The notes: generated by a model from the sequence alone, not told the origin. DNA of 64,000 bases from AP-15 sp963845735 (GCA_963845735.1 CAWJTR010000010.1:1-64000); one strand, 5' to 3'. Positions 1 to 10,450 are shown, numbered from the stretch's first letter. Numbers and translations: made by a program.

Positions 1-144
1 AACCCGCTCTCGCGGGAGGGCGGCGTCGGGGCCGGTGCAGTTTTGGCTGCGGCGGTGAGTAGATGAGCGGTAGGGGATGACGGTCGGGGCATCCGATCCC
101 GAGCATTGAAGGTCCAGCAACCTTCAGCTCGAGAGGAACCCCCG

Positions 145-1010
145 ATGACCTCGCCTCTTTCCCCCCGGCCGGTTAACCGCGCTGCGTGCCCGCATGATCG
201 AGGACATGACGGTGCGCGGCTTCACCGAGGAGACGCGTAACGACTACGTTCGGCGCGTGCGGGCATTCGCGGCCTTCATCCGCCGGTCTCCCGATACGGC
301 GACGGCGGAGGATCTGCGCCGCTTCCAGCTGCACCAGAGGCAAAGCGGCATGCAGCCGCCGAGCATCAACAACTCGGTCTCGGCCCTGCGCTTCTTCTTC
401 ACTGTGACGCTTGACCGGCCGGATCTTGCCCGGCGGCTCACAGTGGTGCGCGAGCCGCGCCGGCTGCCGGTCGTACTGAGCGTCGAGGAGGTCACGCTGC
501 TGCTGCAGTCGGCGCGGGCGCGAAGTACAAGGCGGCGTTGGGCACCGCCTACGGCGCCGGGCTGCGCGTCTCCGAGGTGGTCGCGCTCAAGGTCGGCGAT
601 ATCGACTCCGAACGCATGCTGCTGCGGGTCGAGCAGGGCAAAGGCTGCAAAGACCGCCACGCCATGCTGTCGCCGCAGCTGCTCGAACTGCTGCGCGAGT
701 GGTGGGCAGAGGGCCGGCGCCGCGGTGTGTTGCTGCCGCGGGGCTGGCTGTTTCCGGGTCGCAACCCGATCGAATCGCTCTCGACCCGTCAGCTCAACCG
801 CGCCGTCCACGCCGCCGCCGAGGCTGCCGGATCAAGAAGCGGGTGTCGATGCACACGCTGCGGCACAGCTTCGCCACCCACCTGTTGGAACAGGACACCG
901 ACATCCGCGTCATCCAGGTGCTGCTGGGTCACGCCAAGCTCGACACAACGGCGCTTTACACGCGCGTCGCCACCACCACGATCCGTAGCGTGACCAGCCC
1001 GCTCGACCGG
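145..1010 (+). pseudogene. Tyrosine recombinase (XerC/D-like) of the IS91 element, frame-disrupted
   Basis: Site-specific recombinase of the phage-integrase family. The N-terminal SAM-like core-binding domain reads from about 145 to 520. The catalytic domain follows in a second frame from about 538, with the first catalytic Arg in GAGLRVSEV. It finishes in a third frame with HTLRHSFATH (the HxxR box), LLGHAKLDTT and the nucleophile Tyr in ALYTRV. Frame changes lie near 175, 525 and 830. The third frame runs without a stop into the transposase, so the recombinase end is approximate. Its role in IS91 mobility is not established. Confidence 0.75.
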
Positions 1011-1061
1011 CTCGCGCCGCTGCCCGCTGCGAGGCCGAGACCGGAGCCTAGCCCGGCGGCG

Positions 1062-2287
1062 GTGAGCCGACCGAGGCTGGAGGTCGCCGATGTCTTCCAT
1101 CACCATGGCGCCGCTTGGCGCGAGGCCAATGCTGGGCATCTGAGCCTCGCCCAGCTACAGGTGATGTCGGCCATCGAGCACTGCCGCTCGGCTGCCCTCG
1201 GCGGCCATGTCGAGCGCTGCCAGGATTGCGGCCACAGCCGGATCTCGTACAACTCCTGCCGCAACCGCCATTGCCCCAAATGCCAGGGCGCGGCGGCGAA
1301 GGATTGGCTCGCCGCCCGCGAGGCCGATCTGCTGCCGGTCGACTACTTCCACGTGATCTTCACCCTACCGGCCGAGATCGCCCCGATCGCGTACCAGAAC
1401 AAGGCGGTGGTCTACGACCTGCTGTTCCGCACGGCGGCCGAGACGCTGCTCATTATCGGCGCCGATCCAAATCATCTCGGCGCCCGCATCGGCTTCACCG
1501 CCGTGCTCCACACCTGGGGCTCGGCGATGACCCATCATCCCCATCTCCACATGATCGTGCCGGGTGGCGGGATATCGCTCGACGGCACACGCTGGTGCCG
1601 TGCCGACCCGGCTACTTCTTGCCGGGGCGGGTTCTCTCCCGCCTGTTCCGGCGGCTCTTCCTGACCGGCCTCGCCGAGGCCCACGCGGCGGGCCGGCTGG
1701 CGTTGTTCGGCGAGCTCGAAGGCTTGCGTCGCCGGCAGGCCTTTGCCACACATCTTGCCCCGCTCAGGAGGAAGAAATGGTTCCTCTACGTCAAGCCACC
1801 GCCCTCCACCGGGGCCGAAGCGGTGCTCGCCTATCTCGCCCGCTACACCCACCGCGTCGCCATCTCGAACAGCCGCCTCGTCAGCCTCGATCAGCGCGGC
1901 GTCACCTTCCGCTACAAGGACTACCGCCGCGACGGCCAGGCGCGGTTCCGTGCCATGACGCTCGCCCCCGACGAGTTCATCAGGCGCTTCCTGCTCCACG
2001 TCCTGCCCAAGGGGTTCCATCGCATCCGGCACTACGGGCTACTCGCCAGCGCCACCTGCAAGACCAATATCGAGCGCGCCAGAGAACTGATCGCCATGCC
2101 CGTGCCGGCGACCGACCCGCCGGTCGAGCGCGACGACGCGGACCTGGCCGCCAGCGTCGCCGCAGACCATCGCCCGCCATGCCCCTGCTGCGGTGGCCGT
2201 ATGATCATCGTCGAGACCTTCCAGCGATGCGGCGCACCACGCGGCCCGCCATCGCCCAATGCCGGGGTCAGGTCCGCGACGCCATGA
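1062..2287 (+). pseudogene. IS91-family Y2 transposase, frameshifted
   Basis: Rolling-circle transposase. The N-terminal zinc-binding domain shows CQDCG and CRNRHCPKCQ. The HUH metal motif is in THHPHLHMIVPGG. The paired tyrosines are in YLARYTHR. C-terminal cysteines (CPCCGGRM) end the protein near 2210. The frame changes once near 1605, between DGTRW and the segment RVLSRLFRRLF. GTG at 1062 is a plausible start; the upstream recombinase reads into it without a stop, so initiation is uncertain. The protein is otherwise near full length, about 400 residues. Confidence 0.8.
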
Positions 2288-3447
2288 CGCCCGTCAGCGC
2301 CTCATCGCACCACGCGCCCGCTGCGGAACCTTGCTTCCGCCGTTGCATCGCTGTTGCCCCGGTGACACCGAACACGCCGGCAACGCTGGCGATCACGCTA
2401 AACTCACCCCGTCGACCGCCGCTGCAACGACCAAATCGCGACGGCCATCGTCGGTCCGCCGCCGACAACCCAGACCAGCGCAACCCCGACCCAGGCCGCT
2501 ACCCAACCAAATCCCCATAGACGGCAAGCCGCCCACCAAGCCCCCGCGGGTTCCTTCCTGGGGGGCTTTCGGACGCCGGCCGCAGCACCGCCGGATAGGT
2601 CACGACCGGCCGGCATCCGAAACCCTTCACCGATTGAGCCGTTCGAAACCATCGGCGCGAAGGTCGGAAGTGGGGCCATCAACAGACAGTGGGCCGGTTT
2701 GATGCCGGGGCTCTGCAAAGGGTCGATCACGGGCAATGGCTCAGCCGCGCCACCGTCGCCGTGGCGAAGCCCTTCCCCGACTGTCACCCGAGGCGGTGGG
2801 AGGCCGCAGCGCCGGCGCATGCCAACGCCGCAGTGGTGGAAATCAACGGCGATGGTTCCCTTTTTGGAAAAGCAAGGGTCTTTTAACTTGATCCATTGGC
2901 CCGCCACGCCGCGACCACGACCATTATCTCGACAGGAAGCACGTCAACTCTACGATCCGCGTTACATTAGCGGTGACCTGCGACGGCCCGGAACGAGGTG
3001 CTTCCACGTGCCGTTCCGACGGCGTTTTGAGAGCGCGCGCCAAGCTCACCGAGAAGGAGCGCCCTGCTTGCAGGTTCACTGCAAAAACGGGAGGGGAAGA
3101 GGCTCAGGGCCGGTTCTGGAAGGGTGAGTACGATACCACGCCGACGGCCCGCGGTGACCCCGAGCCGCGCCGCGAGGCGGTCAAACGTGTGTCCTGGCAG
3201 ACTAGGCCATAGAACCTATCGTAAACCTGCAGAAGTTAACCTATCCATATAGGTCCATCACCCCGATTACTTTCTCGATGTTGTGCCTTTCGAAGGACAA
3301 GATTAACTAAATCTTAGACGACAAAACGGTCGAAGAAAAATCTTCAAATCGCTGAAAGCAATCAAACCGACGTCACTGCGGCGTGCGACCCTTTCAGGCA
3401 CACATTGCCGGTCGTTCCGCCGCTAGCAAGGGGAGAGGAATAGCAAA
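2288..3447. other. Intergenic stretch, no supported gene
   Basis: About 1.15 kb after the IS91 transposase. Open frames on both strands are arginine- and proline-rich and look like high-GC chance frames. A hairpin with arms AAGCCCCC and GGGGGCTT lies at about 2538-2568 and is followed by a short T run. The last 220 bases (3230-3440) are visibly AT-richer and probably hold the promoter of the protease gene at 3448, but I see no convincing boxes. Confidence 0.5.
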
Positions 3448-5043
3448 ATGGCACAGAATCCACTGAAGGGCAGTGAACGAAAACCATTGCCCGGGGCGAC
3501 GGCCGTCGGCAAGGCCGATCCGACGGAGCGAATGGAGGTCAGCGTGCTTCTCCGCCGTCGCAACGCCGACGCGTTGGAGCAGCGGGTGACCAGGCTCCGC
3601 AGGCGGGGTCAGGGTGGCGGCCATCTTTCGCGTGAGGAATTCGAGGGGCAGTTTGGCGCCGACAGCGCTGACATGGCGGCGGTCAAGACATTTGCCGCCA
3701 CCCATGGCCTCGCAGTCGTCCAGGAACACGCCGGGCGGCGCACCGTGGTGCTCTCGGGAACGGTCGCTCAGTTCAACGCCACGTTCGGTGTAGACCTGCA
3801 GCGGTTCGAGCATCCTGCCGGCTCATATCGCGGGCGGGTCGGAAGCATCCATTTGCCGGACGAATTGCACGACCGCGTCGAAGCCGTGCTCGGCCTCGAC
3901 AATCGGCCGGTCGCAAAGCCGCATTTCCGTCGTGCGCGGCCGTCGCCTGGGAATGTGCAATGGCACGCCGATAGCGGCGGCGCCACCTCCTTCACGCCGC
4001 TCCAGATCGCGGCGCTCTACGGCTTCCCCGCCGGAACGGGGGCGGGGCAGTGCGTCGGGATTATCGAACTCGGCGGCGGTGAGCGAAACGCGGATTTGAA
4101 CGCGTATTTCTCGTCGCTCGGCATCAGCGCGGGTCCAAAAGTCACCGCGATCTCGGTGGACCACGGCAAGAATCATCCAACCGGCGATCCGAACGGACCC
4201 GACGGGGAGGTGATGCTCGATATCGAGGTCGTCGGTGCAATCGCGCCGCAAGCCCATATCGCGGTCTATTTCGCGCCCAATACCGATGCCGGCTTCCTCG
4301 ATGCGATCACCACCGCGATCCATGATGCGACAAACAAGCCCTCGGTCATCTCGATCAGCTGGGGCGGGCCGGAATCGTCCTGGACCCCGCAGTCGCTGAC
4401 CGCGTTCGACTCGGCGTTCCAAGCCGCGGCGACGATGGGCGTCACGGTCTGCGTTGCCTCCGGCGACAACGGATCGAGCGATGGCGTCAACGATGGTAGC
4501 GATCACGTGGACTTCCCGGCGTCGAGCCCGCACGCACTTGCCTGCGGCGGGACCAGCCTCCAGGCCTCAGGGACAACGATCACCGCCGAATCCGTCTGGA
4601 ACGACGGGGCACAGGGCGGTGCCGGCGGTGGCGGCGTCAGCAGCGTTTTCCCGCTGCCGTCCTGGCAGGATGGGCTGGGGGTGACGCTGACATCGGGTGG
4701 CGCTTCCGCGCTGACGATGCGCGGCGTGCCGGATGTCGGCGGCGATGCCGACCCGGAGACCGGATACGATGTGCGGATCGATGCGACGAACACCGTTATC
4801 GGTGGGACCAGCGCGGTGGCGCCGCTCTGGGCTGGCCTTATCGCCCGCATTAACGCGGCAAAGGGTGGCCCGATCGGGTTCATCAACCCGCTGCTCTACC
4901 CCCCGCCTTCGACGCTGAACGACATAACCAGCGGAAATAACGGAAGTTACGCGGCGAGTTCGGGCTGGGACGCCTGCACCGGCCTCGGCAGCCCAGACGG
5001 CGCCAAGGTCGCCGCCCTGCTCGAACAGGCTCCGACAAGCTGA
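3448..5043 (+). CDS. Sedolisin/kumamolisin-type serine-carboxyl peptidase (S53)
   Basis: Acid-acting endopeptidase with a propeptide. Residues about 25-150 form the pro-kumamolisin activation domain. The catalytic domain follows: Glu254 and Asp258 in GEVMLDIE, Asp340 in VASGD, and the nucleophile Ser455 in GGTSAVAP. The C-terminal calcium site is at about Asp492 and in the segment GWDACTGLGSP. The length of 531 aa fits kumamolisins. A good ribosome site (GGGGAGAGG) precedes the ATG. There is no obvious signal peptide, as in kumamolisins, so the export route is unclear. It is monocistronic, with a strong terminator just downstream. Frame is intact throughout. Confidence 0.93.
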   Translation: MAQNPLKGSERKPLPGATAVGKADPTERMEVSVLLRRRNADALEQRVTRLRRRGQGGGHLSREEFEGQFGADSADMAAVKTFAATHGLAVVQEHAGRRTVVLSGTVAQFNATFGVDLQRFEHPAGSYRGRVGSIHLPDELHDRVEAVLGLDNRPVAKPHFRRARPSPGNVQWHADSGGATSFTPLQIAALYGFPAGTGAGQCVGIIELGGGERNADLNAYFSSLGISAGPKVTAISVDHGKNHPTGDPNGPDGEVMLDIEVVGAIAPQAHIAVYFAPNTDAGFLDAITTAIHDATNKPSVISISWGGPESSWTPQSLTAFDSAFQAAATMGVTVCVASGDNGSSDGVNDGSDHVDFPASSPHALACGGTSLQASGTTITAESVWNDGAQGGAGGGGVSSVFPLPSWQDGLGVTLTSGGASALTMRGVPDVGGDADPETGYDVRIDATNTVIGGTSAVAPLWAGLIARINAAKGGPIGFINPLLYPPPSTLNDITSGNNGSYAASSGWDACTGLGSPDGAKVAALLEQAPTS

Positions 5044-5065
5044 GATACGCGGCTGCCACGGAAGG

Positions 5066-5095
5066 AGGCAGTGTCATCGACACTGCCTCTTTTTT
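5066..5095 (+). terminator. Rho-independent terminator of the protease gene
   Basis: Perfect 10-bp stem AGGCAGTGTC / GACACTGCCT with an ATC loop, followed by CTTTTTTT. It lies 23 bases after the protease stop codon. Confidence 0.95.
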
Positions 5096-5139
5096 TGCTC
5101 CAAGCTTATGAATGCGCTTCGCCAGCCGACGTCATTGCT

Positions 5140-5487
5140 ATGGTCATTCGGCTCGGCCGAGGGCGGTGCGGTGGAACGGCACGTGACGGGATTCCGTTTA
5201 AGTGGATCAGTGATGAATACACCGTCGAACCGCGCGGAGTAGATGCGCGAAGCACGGACGACCGCCGCCGCGACGAAATCTTACAGCAAGAGCTTCAGGA
5301 CATCGCGCAACAGCTCGCACAGCAAGCGATATCTTTCGATTCACAGCACGTGCGGATCGTTTACAAAAGCGTCTCTCCCGTATCCGTGCAGCAGCCAGAG
5401 TTTTTCAACCCCCTCATCAAAGTCATGCGACGTCGGCGCGTGCGGTCTGTGGCTCGTGCTGTTTCTCCGCGTCGCTCTAAAAGCTAG
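5140..5487 (+). CDS. Hypothetical protein, doubtful
   Basis: Open frame of about 115 codons between the protease terminator and the MFS gene. The middle part (EILQQELQDIAQQLAQQ) could form a helix or coiled coil; the C-terminus is basic. I recognise no family. A longer version would start inside the terminator hairpin, which is unlikely. There is no good ribosome site. It may be non-coding. Confidence 0.22.
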   Translation: MVIRLGRGRCGGTARDGIPFKWISDEYTVEPRGVDARSTDDRRRDEILQQELQDIAQQLAQQAISFDSQHVRIVYKSVSPVSVQQPEFFNPLIKVMRRRRVRSVARAVSPRRSKS

Positions 5488-5622
5488 CGCTTTACCGGTA
5501 AACAGCGCGATCGCTTTATCGGCAAACGGCTTCCTGTCAGAGTTCAGTCCCCGGTGCGCGGCTGCCCGCTAGACGCGAGCGTGATCCGACACCCGCGCAT
5601 CGCACGCCATCGGGAGAGCGCC

Positions 5623-7035
5623 ATGTCAGAAGTCCCCCGCGTCTCCAGAACAGCATTTCGCGCCGCTAGCCATGTGCTCGGCAGCAAGCTCGACAGCATC
5701 CCGTTCAGCCCGTTTCACCTAGGGGTGATCTTTGTGCTCGGGTTTGTCGCGCTGGTCGACGGCTATGACGGTTCGATGACCGGCACGCTGCTGGTGCTGG
5801 CCAAAAAGCCGCTGCACATCGCTCCCGGCGAGATCCGCCTGCTCGCCGTCGCCTCGAGCCTGGCGGCTTGTGTTGGCGGATTTACCGCCGCAGCGATTTC
5901 CGACCACTGGAGCCGCCGCACCGTTATGCTACTCGGGGTGGCGGCGATCAACTTCTTCACGCTGTTGATTCCGGTGGCTCAAAGCGGCGAGCACTTGATT
6001 ATCATTCGCCTGTTGACCGGTCTTGCCATCGGCTTTGCCGCCTCGGCGCCGTTCCCGATCGCCGCCGAGCTGATGCCGGCGCATCACCGGCGCACCTTTG
6101 GCGCAATCTACGAGATGATGCTGGCCAGTTCGTTCACCTTGGTGCCGTTGGTCGGCTTCATGGTTGCCGGCAACCCGAACGGTTTCCGGCTCTTAGCTTT
6201 ACCTGCCGTTCTTGGGCTGTTCGTCGTGCCGGTGCTGGTCTATTTGCTGATTCCCGAGAGCCCGCGCTGGTTTCTGCGGCGTGCCAACACCGAGGCAGCC
6301 GTCACCATCGTCAACCGGATCATCGGCCGGTCCGGGAATCGCGTGGCACCGCTGACGGTCACAGAGCTCAGAGAGAACGTCGCGCCGGCGCGCGAACCGC
6401 TGCCGTCGTTCTCGGCACTCTTTCGCCGGGGTCAGCTGCGCTGGACCGTGGTCGGCATCGTGAGTTTAGTCTGTGCGCAGGTTTCCTTTTTTACAATCTC
6501 GATTCTGTTGCCAAAGGCTCTGATCGATCAGGGAGCCGCCGTCTCCTTGAGTTTTGGGCTGAGCTCGCTGGTGTTCCTAGCGAGCATTCCTGGCAAGGGC
6601 TTCACCGGCTTCCTTATGGAGATCATCGGGCGGCGGTGGACGATCGCGTATTGCCTCGCCGGCTCTCTTCCCGGCCTCTTGATGATGGCGATAGCGCATT
6701 CCGCGGGGCAGTACGCGACCGTCGTGTTTGTCGCCGGAGCACTGATCACCGGCTTCACCGTGCTGTCGACCTTCACTGCCGTGCGGGTTTATCTCTCCGA
6801 GCAGTTCCCGACGGCCTTGCGCGGCCGCGGGCAATATTTTGGCAAGTCGTGCGGGCGCTTCGGCGCCGGCGTGGTCGCGCCCTTCATGTTGGAGCCGTAC
6901 ACGGGTTCGCCGGTGATCTTTTTCGGTAGCCTGGCGATTGTTGCGTCGATTGGCGCTTTTGTTCCCGTGTTGTTTGGCAGGGAAACCGTCGGCCAACTCG
7001 AAACCGTCACCGAGGGGACTCCGGAACTGGCCTAA
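5623..7035 (+). CDS. MFS transporter, sugar/aromatic-acid porter type
   Basis: Inner-membrane secondary transporter of 470 aa with about 12 hydrophobic segments. Family signatures: the first helix with Asp in LVDGYDGSM, the loop 2-3 motif DHWSRRTVM, and PESPRWFL after helix 6, typical of sugar-porter/AAHS-like members. The ATG at 5623 follows GGGAGAG. An upstream in-frame start at 5554 would add a non-hydrophobic leader and is less likely. The substrate cannot be read from sequence. No co-directional partner gene is nearby. Frame intact. Confidence 0.85.
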   Translation: MSEVPRVSRTAFRAASHVLGSKLDSIPFSPFHLGVIFVLGFVALVDGYDGSMTGTLLVLAKKPLHIAPGEIRLLAVASSLAACVGGFTAAAISDHWSRRTVMLLGVAAINFFTLLIPVAQSGEHLIIIRLLTGLAIGFAASAPFPIAAELMPAHHRRTFGAIYEMMLASSFTLVPLVGFMVAGNPNGFRLLALPAVLGLFVVPVLVYLLIPESPRWFLRRANTEAAVTIVNRIIGRSGNRVAPLTVTELRENVAPAREPLPSFSALFRRGQLRWTVVGIVSLVCAQVSFFTISILLPKALIDQGAAVSLSFGLSSLVFLASIPGKGFTGFLMEIIGRRWTIAYCLAGSLPGLLMMAIAHSAGQYATVVFVAGALITGFTVLSTFTAVRVYLSEQFPTALRGRGQYFGKSCGRFGAGVVAPFMLEPYTGSPVIFFGSLAIVASIGAFVPVLFGRETVGQLETVTEGTPELA

Positions 7036-7718
7036 CGGTATTCCCGCGGGCGTTACTTGGGTCTGCCATGGGACGGCCAGATAAGAGCAGCTCCGTCGGT
7101 CGGGCCTAAGTGATTGGCCGGCTTGTGTGTTTTGCTATCGTTCGAGTCGGGAATTGCTGGCGCTCTCGACAATTTCTCCAACGATTTCAACGCATCGACC
7201 GCCGTCGCCGGCCTCACTTCGCGGCGGAAGGCTGCACGCTGACGCAACTTGATGGAGCTGCCGAATGAGTGGCTGCGCGCGCCAGCGCACGCCGACGCGG
7301 CAGCCGATCGGTTCCGTCGGGCGCTGACATTGAAAGAGCCCCCATCGATACTCTCCCGTAGCATGGCGAGCGAGGCCTATATCCACCGCTTCGTCCAGGG
7401 CGTCGGCTTCGATGAGGATGCGACGATTCGCTTCGGCGGTTGGCGCGACCCGATCACGGTCGCCTCGCGCCGGCTGGGAGATGCGCCCTCCGGAGGCGCT
7501 GAGCAGTTTTCGATGGGAGCCCTCACCCGGCTTCGGGTAGGGTGCTGCTGCGCCTCGCCAATCCTTCGCAACCCTCTCGCGCGGGCAGACGGCGACAGCT
7601 CCAAGCTGTTGGCTCGCTCTTGGTCTAGATTGCCGGTCTTTGCCCTGGTGCCGATATAGGGGCGACATGGTCTGGAGAGGAGTCCGGCTTGATTCTCCCA
7701 TCTTATTGAAAAGACTGG
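7036..7718. other. Intergenic stretch, no supported gene
   Basis: About 680 bases between the MFS gene and tRNA-Gln. Frames on both strands run through it, including one that crosses the tRNA, which argues against their being coding. No known protein, repeat or terminator recognised. Confidence 0.5.
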
Positions 7719-7790
7719 CTGGGGCGGGAGGATTCGAACCTCCGAATCGCGGAATCAAAATCCGCTGCCTTACCCCTTGGCTACGCCCCA
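7719..7790 (-). tRNA. tRNA-Gln (anticodon TTG)
   Basis: Full cloverleaf on the minus strand. The acceptor is TGGGGCG / CGCCCCA with discriminator G. The anticodon stem is GCGGA / TCCGC with loop TTTTGAT, giving anticodon TTG, which reads CAA. The T-arm is GGAGGTTCGAATCCTCC. CCA is not encoded. It lies 21 bases downstream of ispE on the same strand. Confidence 0.96.
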
Positions 7791-7811
7791 CCGGCCCCAA
7801 ACAGCGGCAAG

Positions 7812-8690
7812 TTATCGGGAAAGGCGCTCGGCAGCAACAAACGCTCCGGCCGCGGACCACCAGCCAAGCTCGGCCTTGGCGATTGCCGCGCCCGCCCGCT
7901 CGGCTTTCAGCCGGTTCGCGAACAGCGCGAAACAAGTGGCGCCGCTGCCGCTCATGCGCGCCATCAGAGCCCCGGGGAGCCGCGCGAGCGCCGCCAGCAC
8001 CGCCCCGATCTCGGGGGCGATACCGATCGCCGCGGCGGTCAGGTCGTTGCGCAGTGATCCCAACACCGCGGCGAGACCAGCCGCATCCTGCGGCATCGGC
8101 GAAAACCGGCCGGCGTAGCCGAACGGGCCGCGACGGGCGGCGAACACCGCGGCGGTTGGCAATGCGATCTGCGGATTGACGAGCACAATTCCGGCCGACG
8201 GCAATAAGGGTTCAGGCTCGATCTGCTCGCCGATGCCGGCGATCCAGGCCGCACCCGCATGCAGGCAGGCCGGGACGTCGGCGCCGAGGCGGGCGCCAAG
8301 CCGGCGCAGATCCGCTTCGTCCACAGGCACGCGCCACAAGGCGCACAGCGCGCGCAGCGTCGCCGCCGCATCGCTCGAACCGCCGCCAATGCCGGCGGCG
8401 ACCGGCAGGTTCTTTTGCAGATGGAGGGCGGCGTGGGCGGCAATCCCGACATGACCGGCGAGTAGGCGCGCGGCGCGGAGCATCAGATTGTCCTCGCCCA
8501 AGCCGGCGAGACTGGCCGCCTGCGGCCCTTCGATCTCCACGGTCAGCGCCGCGGAGGCTCGCGCGGTGACCCGATCGCCGATATCGGCAAACGCGACGAG
8601 GCTGTCGACCAGATGATAGCCGTCCGCCCGCACTCCGAGCAGATGTAGATAGAGATTGACCTTTGCCGGGGCAAAGGCCGCGACAGCCAT
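7812..8690 (-). CDS. ispE: 4-diphosphocytidyl-2-C-methyl-D-erythritol kinase
   Basis: GHMP-family kinase of the non-mevalonate isoprenoid pathway; it phosphorylates CDP-methylerythritol using ATP. The N-terminus APAKVNLYLHLLG holds the conserved substrate Lys. The GHMP ATP-binding motif is PVAAGIGGGSSDAAA at about 95-109. The C-terminal motif MSGSGATCFALF is typical of IspE. The length of 292 aa is normal. It follows the TPR gene by 6 bases on the same strand and is probably cotranscribed with it, with tRNA-Gln behind. Confidence 0.96.
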   Translation of the reverse strand: MAVAAFAPAKVNLYLHLLGVRADGYHLVDSLVAFADIGDRVTARASAALTVEIEGPQAASLAGLGEDNLMLRAARLLAGHVGIAAHAALHLQKNLPVAAGIGGGSSDAAATLRALCALWRVPVDEADLRRLGARLGADVPACLHAGAAWIAGIGEQIEPEPLLPSAGIVLVNPQIALPTAAVFAARRGPFGYAGRFSPMPQDAAGLAAVLGSLRNDLTAAAIGIAPEIGAVLAALARLPGALMARMSGSGATCFALFANRLKAERAGAAIAKAELGWWSAAGAFVAAERLSR

Positions 8691-8696
8691 CGCCGC

Positions 8697-10427
8697 TCAG
8701 CCGCCGCCGGCCCGGGTGGTTGCGGTGGCCGGCAGCCCGCCTTCGAGCTTGGCCTCGATCGGTTTGATGTCTTCCTTGTCGGGTTTGAACTGCAGGGCCT
8801 GCCGCCATTGATAGCGGGCTTCGGTCGTCCGCCCGCTCTTCCAATAGGCGTCGCCCAGATGATCGTTGATCGTCGGATCATCGGGAACCAGCTCGAGCGC
8901 CTTTTCGAGATATCGGACCGCGCTGGCATAGTCGCCGAGCCGATAATGCGCCCAGCCGAGACTGTCGACGATGTAGCCGTCCTCGGGCCGCAGCGCCACC
9001 GCCTTTTCGATCATCTGCAGACCGCGCTTCAGCTTTTCGCCACGGTCGATCCACGAATAGCCGAGATAGTTGAGGACCAGCGGCTGATCGGGCTTAAGCT
9101 CGAGCGCATGCTCGAGATCGGCTTCAGCTAGGGTCCATTGGCCCGACCGCTCGAAAGCGATGCCCCGACTGTAGTACAGCGGCCAATGGGGCGCCGTGCC
9201 GGCCGCTTTAAGGCGCCGAATTGCTTCGTTATAGGCGCCGGCCGCTTCGGAAAAGCGCTTCTGGCCACGCAACAGGTCGCCCAGCTGAATCTCAGCGCTG
9301 GCCCGGGCCGGCTCCTGGGCGGCCATAGCGCGAAGCTCGGCGACCGCCTCCTCGATGCGATCGAGGGCTTCCAGATTGGCCGCGGTGCGCAATCGCGCCG
9401 ACCACGAATAGAGCGAGTTGCCCGGGATCTCGGCAAGGACGTCGAGGCTTTCCTGTGGCTTGTTCTCGCCACTCAGGATGTCGGCGAGCAGCAGCTGGGC
9501 GAGGGCCAGATGCGGCCGCAAATCGAGCGCGCAACGAACATAGAGCAGAGCCAAGTCCGTCGTTTCCGGCTGGTTGACGACGCTGGCCAGATCGAACAAG
9601 GCTTCGGCGAGGCCATCCTCGGCCGAACCGATCAACGGCGCTGGGATTCCGACAGGTTTGGTTGCCAGCACCGATTCAGCCAACTCGCTGCCAGCGTTCT
9701 CTTTGATAAACCGCTTGTAAACCGCATCGGCTTGATCACGACGGCCGTGACGCTGATAAAAGTTCGCCATAGCGTCGGTCAGACGCCAGTTGAGTTGGCC
9801 AGTTGAGTTGAGAGTTTGCTTATAATATTCTTCGGCTTTATCAGATTTTCCGGCGAAATCGTAAAGCAGGGCGAGCTGAAAATATTTGAGTGGGGCAAAA
9901 CCGTCAAATTTGTCGAGATTTTGCAGCGCAGCGTCGGCGCCGGCGAGATTGCCGGTTGCCATTCGCATCCAGGCGCGCGCCAATGGTCCGACATAGCGGT
10001 GCAGGCCATCATCCGGCAGGGCCTCTGCCCGAGCGAGCGCGGCGGCTTTGTCGCCCGCCTTGATCCGATCGATCATTAGGACGAGGTCGGCGACCGCGTC
10101 AGAGCTATCGAGCTTGAGGGCCTGGTCGGCAAGCGGTCGGGCCGCGTCGAAGTGGCCGGCCTGCGCCTCCATGTCAAAGGTGCGGCTAACCAATTCGGGC
10201 GAGTGTGGATCTGCTTTGAGCGCTTCCTCGAACCACAAGGCGGCGTTGCCGTAGTCGCGCTCCTCTTGCGCGTGTCGGCCGGCCAAGTAGGGACCGTATG
10301 CCGTATCGGCCGAAATCGCCGGCTCCTCCATCCCTTGCGCGGCGATGCCGGCTGCGCCCGCGAAGAGCGTCAACAAAGCCCCGCCGACACACGCTGCCCG
10401 TAGCTGCTCAATCACTTTGATCCCCAT
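8697..10427 (-). CDS. Exported TPR-repeat protein
   Basis: Protein of 576 aa with an N-terminal signal-like segment (AACVGGALLTLFAGAAGIAA) followed by about ten tetratricopeptide repeats. The C-terminal ones are the clearest (ALELKPDQPLVLNYLGYSW, SLGWAHYRLGDYASAVRYL). Such proteins beside ispE and ETF-QO in Rhodospirillales are probably periplasmic scaffolds of unknown role. I chose the ATG at 10427; a GTG at 10454 overlaps the ETF-QO stop as GTGA and would add nine residues, so translational coupling is possible either way. Frame intact. Confidence 0.85.
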   Translation of the reverse strand: MGIKVIEQLRAACVGGALLTLFAGAAGIAAQGMEEPAISADTAYGPYLAGRHAQEERDYGNAALWFEEALKADPHSPELVSRTFDMEAQAGHFDAARPLADQALKLDSSDAVADLVLMIDRIKAGDKAAALARAEALPDDGLHRYVGPLARAWMRMATGNLAGADAALQNLDKFDGFAPLKYFQLALLYDFAGKSDKAEEYYKQTLNSTGQLNWRLTDAMANFYQRHGRRDQADAVYKRFIKENAGSELAESVLATKPVGIPAPLIGSAEDGLAEALFDLASVVNQPETTDLALLYVRCALDLRPHLALAQLLLADILSGENKPQESLDVLAEIPGNSLYSWSARLRTAANLEALDRIEEAVAELRAMAAQEPARASAEIQLGDLLRGQKRFSEAAGAYNEAIRRLKAAGTAPHWPLYYSRGIAFERSGQWTLAEADLEHALELKPDQPLVLNYLGYSWIDRGEKLKRGLQMIEKAVALRPEDGYIVDSLGWAHYRLGDYASAVRYLEKALELVPDDPTINDHLGDAYWKSGRTTEARYQWRQALQFKPDKEDIKPIEAKLEGGLPATATTRAGGG

Positions 10428-10450
10428 CTGTCTCGTTCCGTTTGCCTGCG

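Larger units (their letters stand above)
145..2290 (+). mobile_element. IS91-family element with accessory tyrosine recombinase
   Basis: A tyrosine recombinase gene is followed directly by an IS91-type (Y2, HUH) transposase, an arrangement known for a subgroup of IS91 elements. Both proteins are recognisable end to end but change reading frame several times, so the copy is either inactive or carries indel errors. IS91 elements move by rolling-circle transposition and lack classical inverted repeats. I could not define oriIS or terIS, so the limits given are only those of the two genes. Confidence 0.75.

Noticed and set aside
2404..2907. Minus-strand gene after the IS91 element
   Set aside because: Arg/Gly/Pro-rich text without domain, ribosome site or consistent reading; likely chance.
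7135..7935. 266-codon minus-strand frame spanning tRNA-Gln
   Set aside because: It reads through a perfect tRNA gene and into ispE antisense frames, so it is not coding as a whole.
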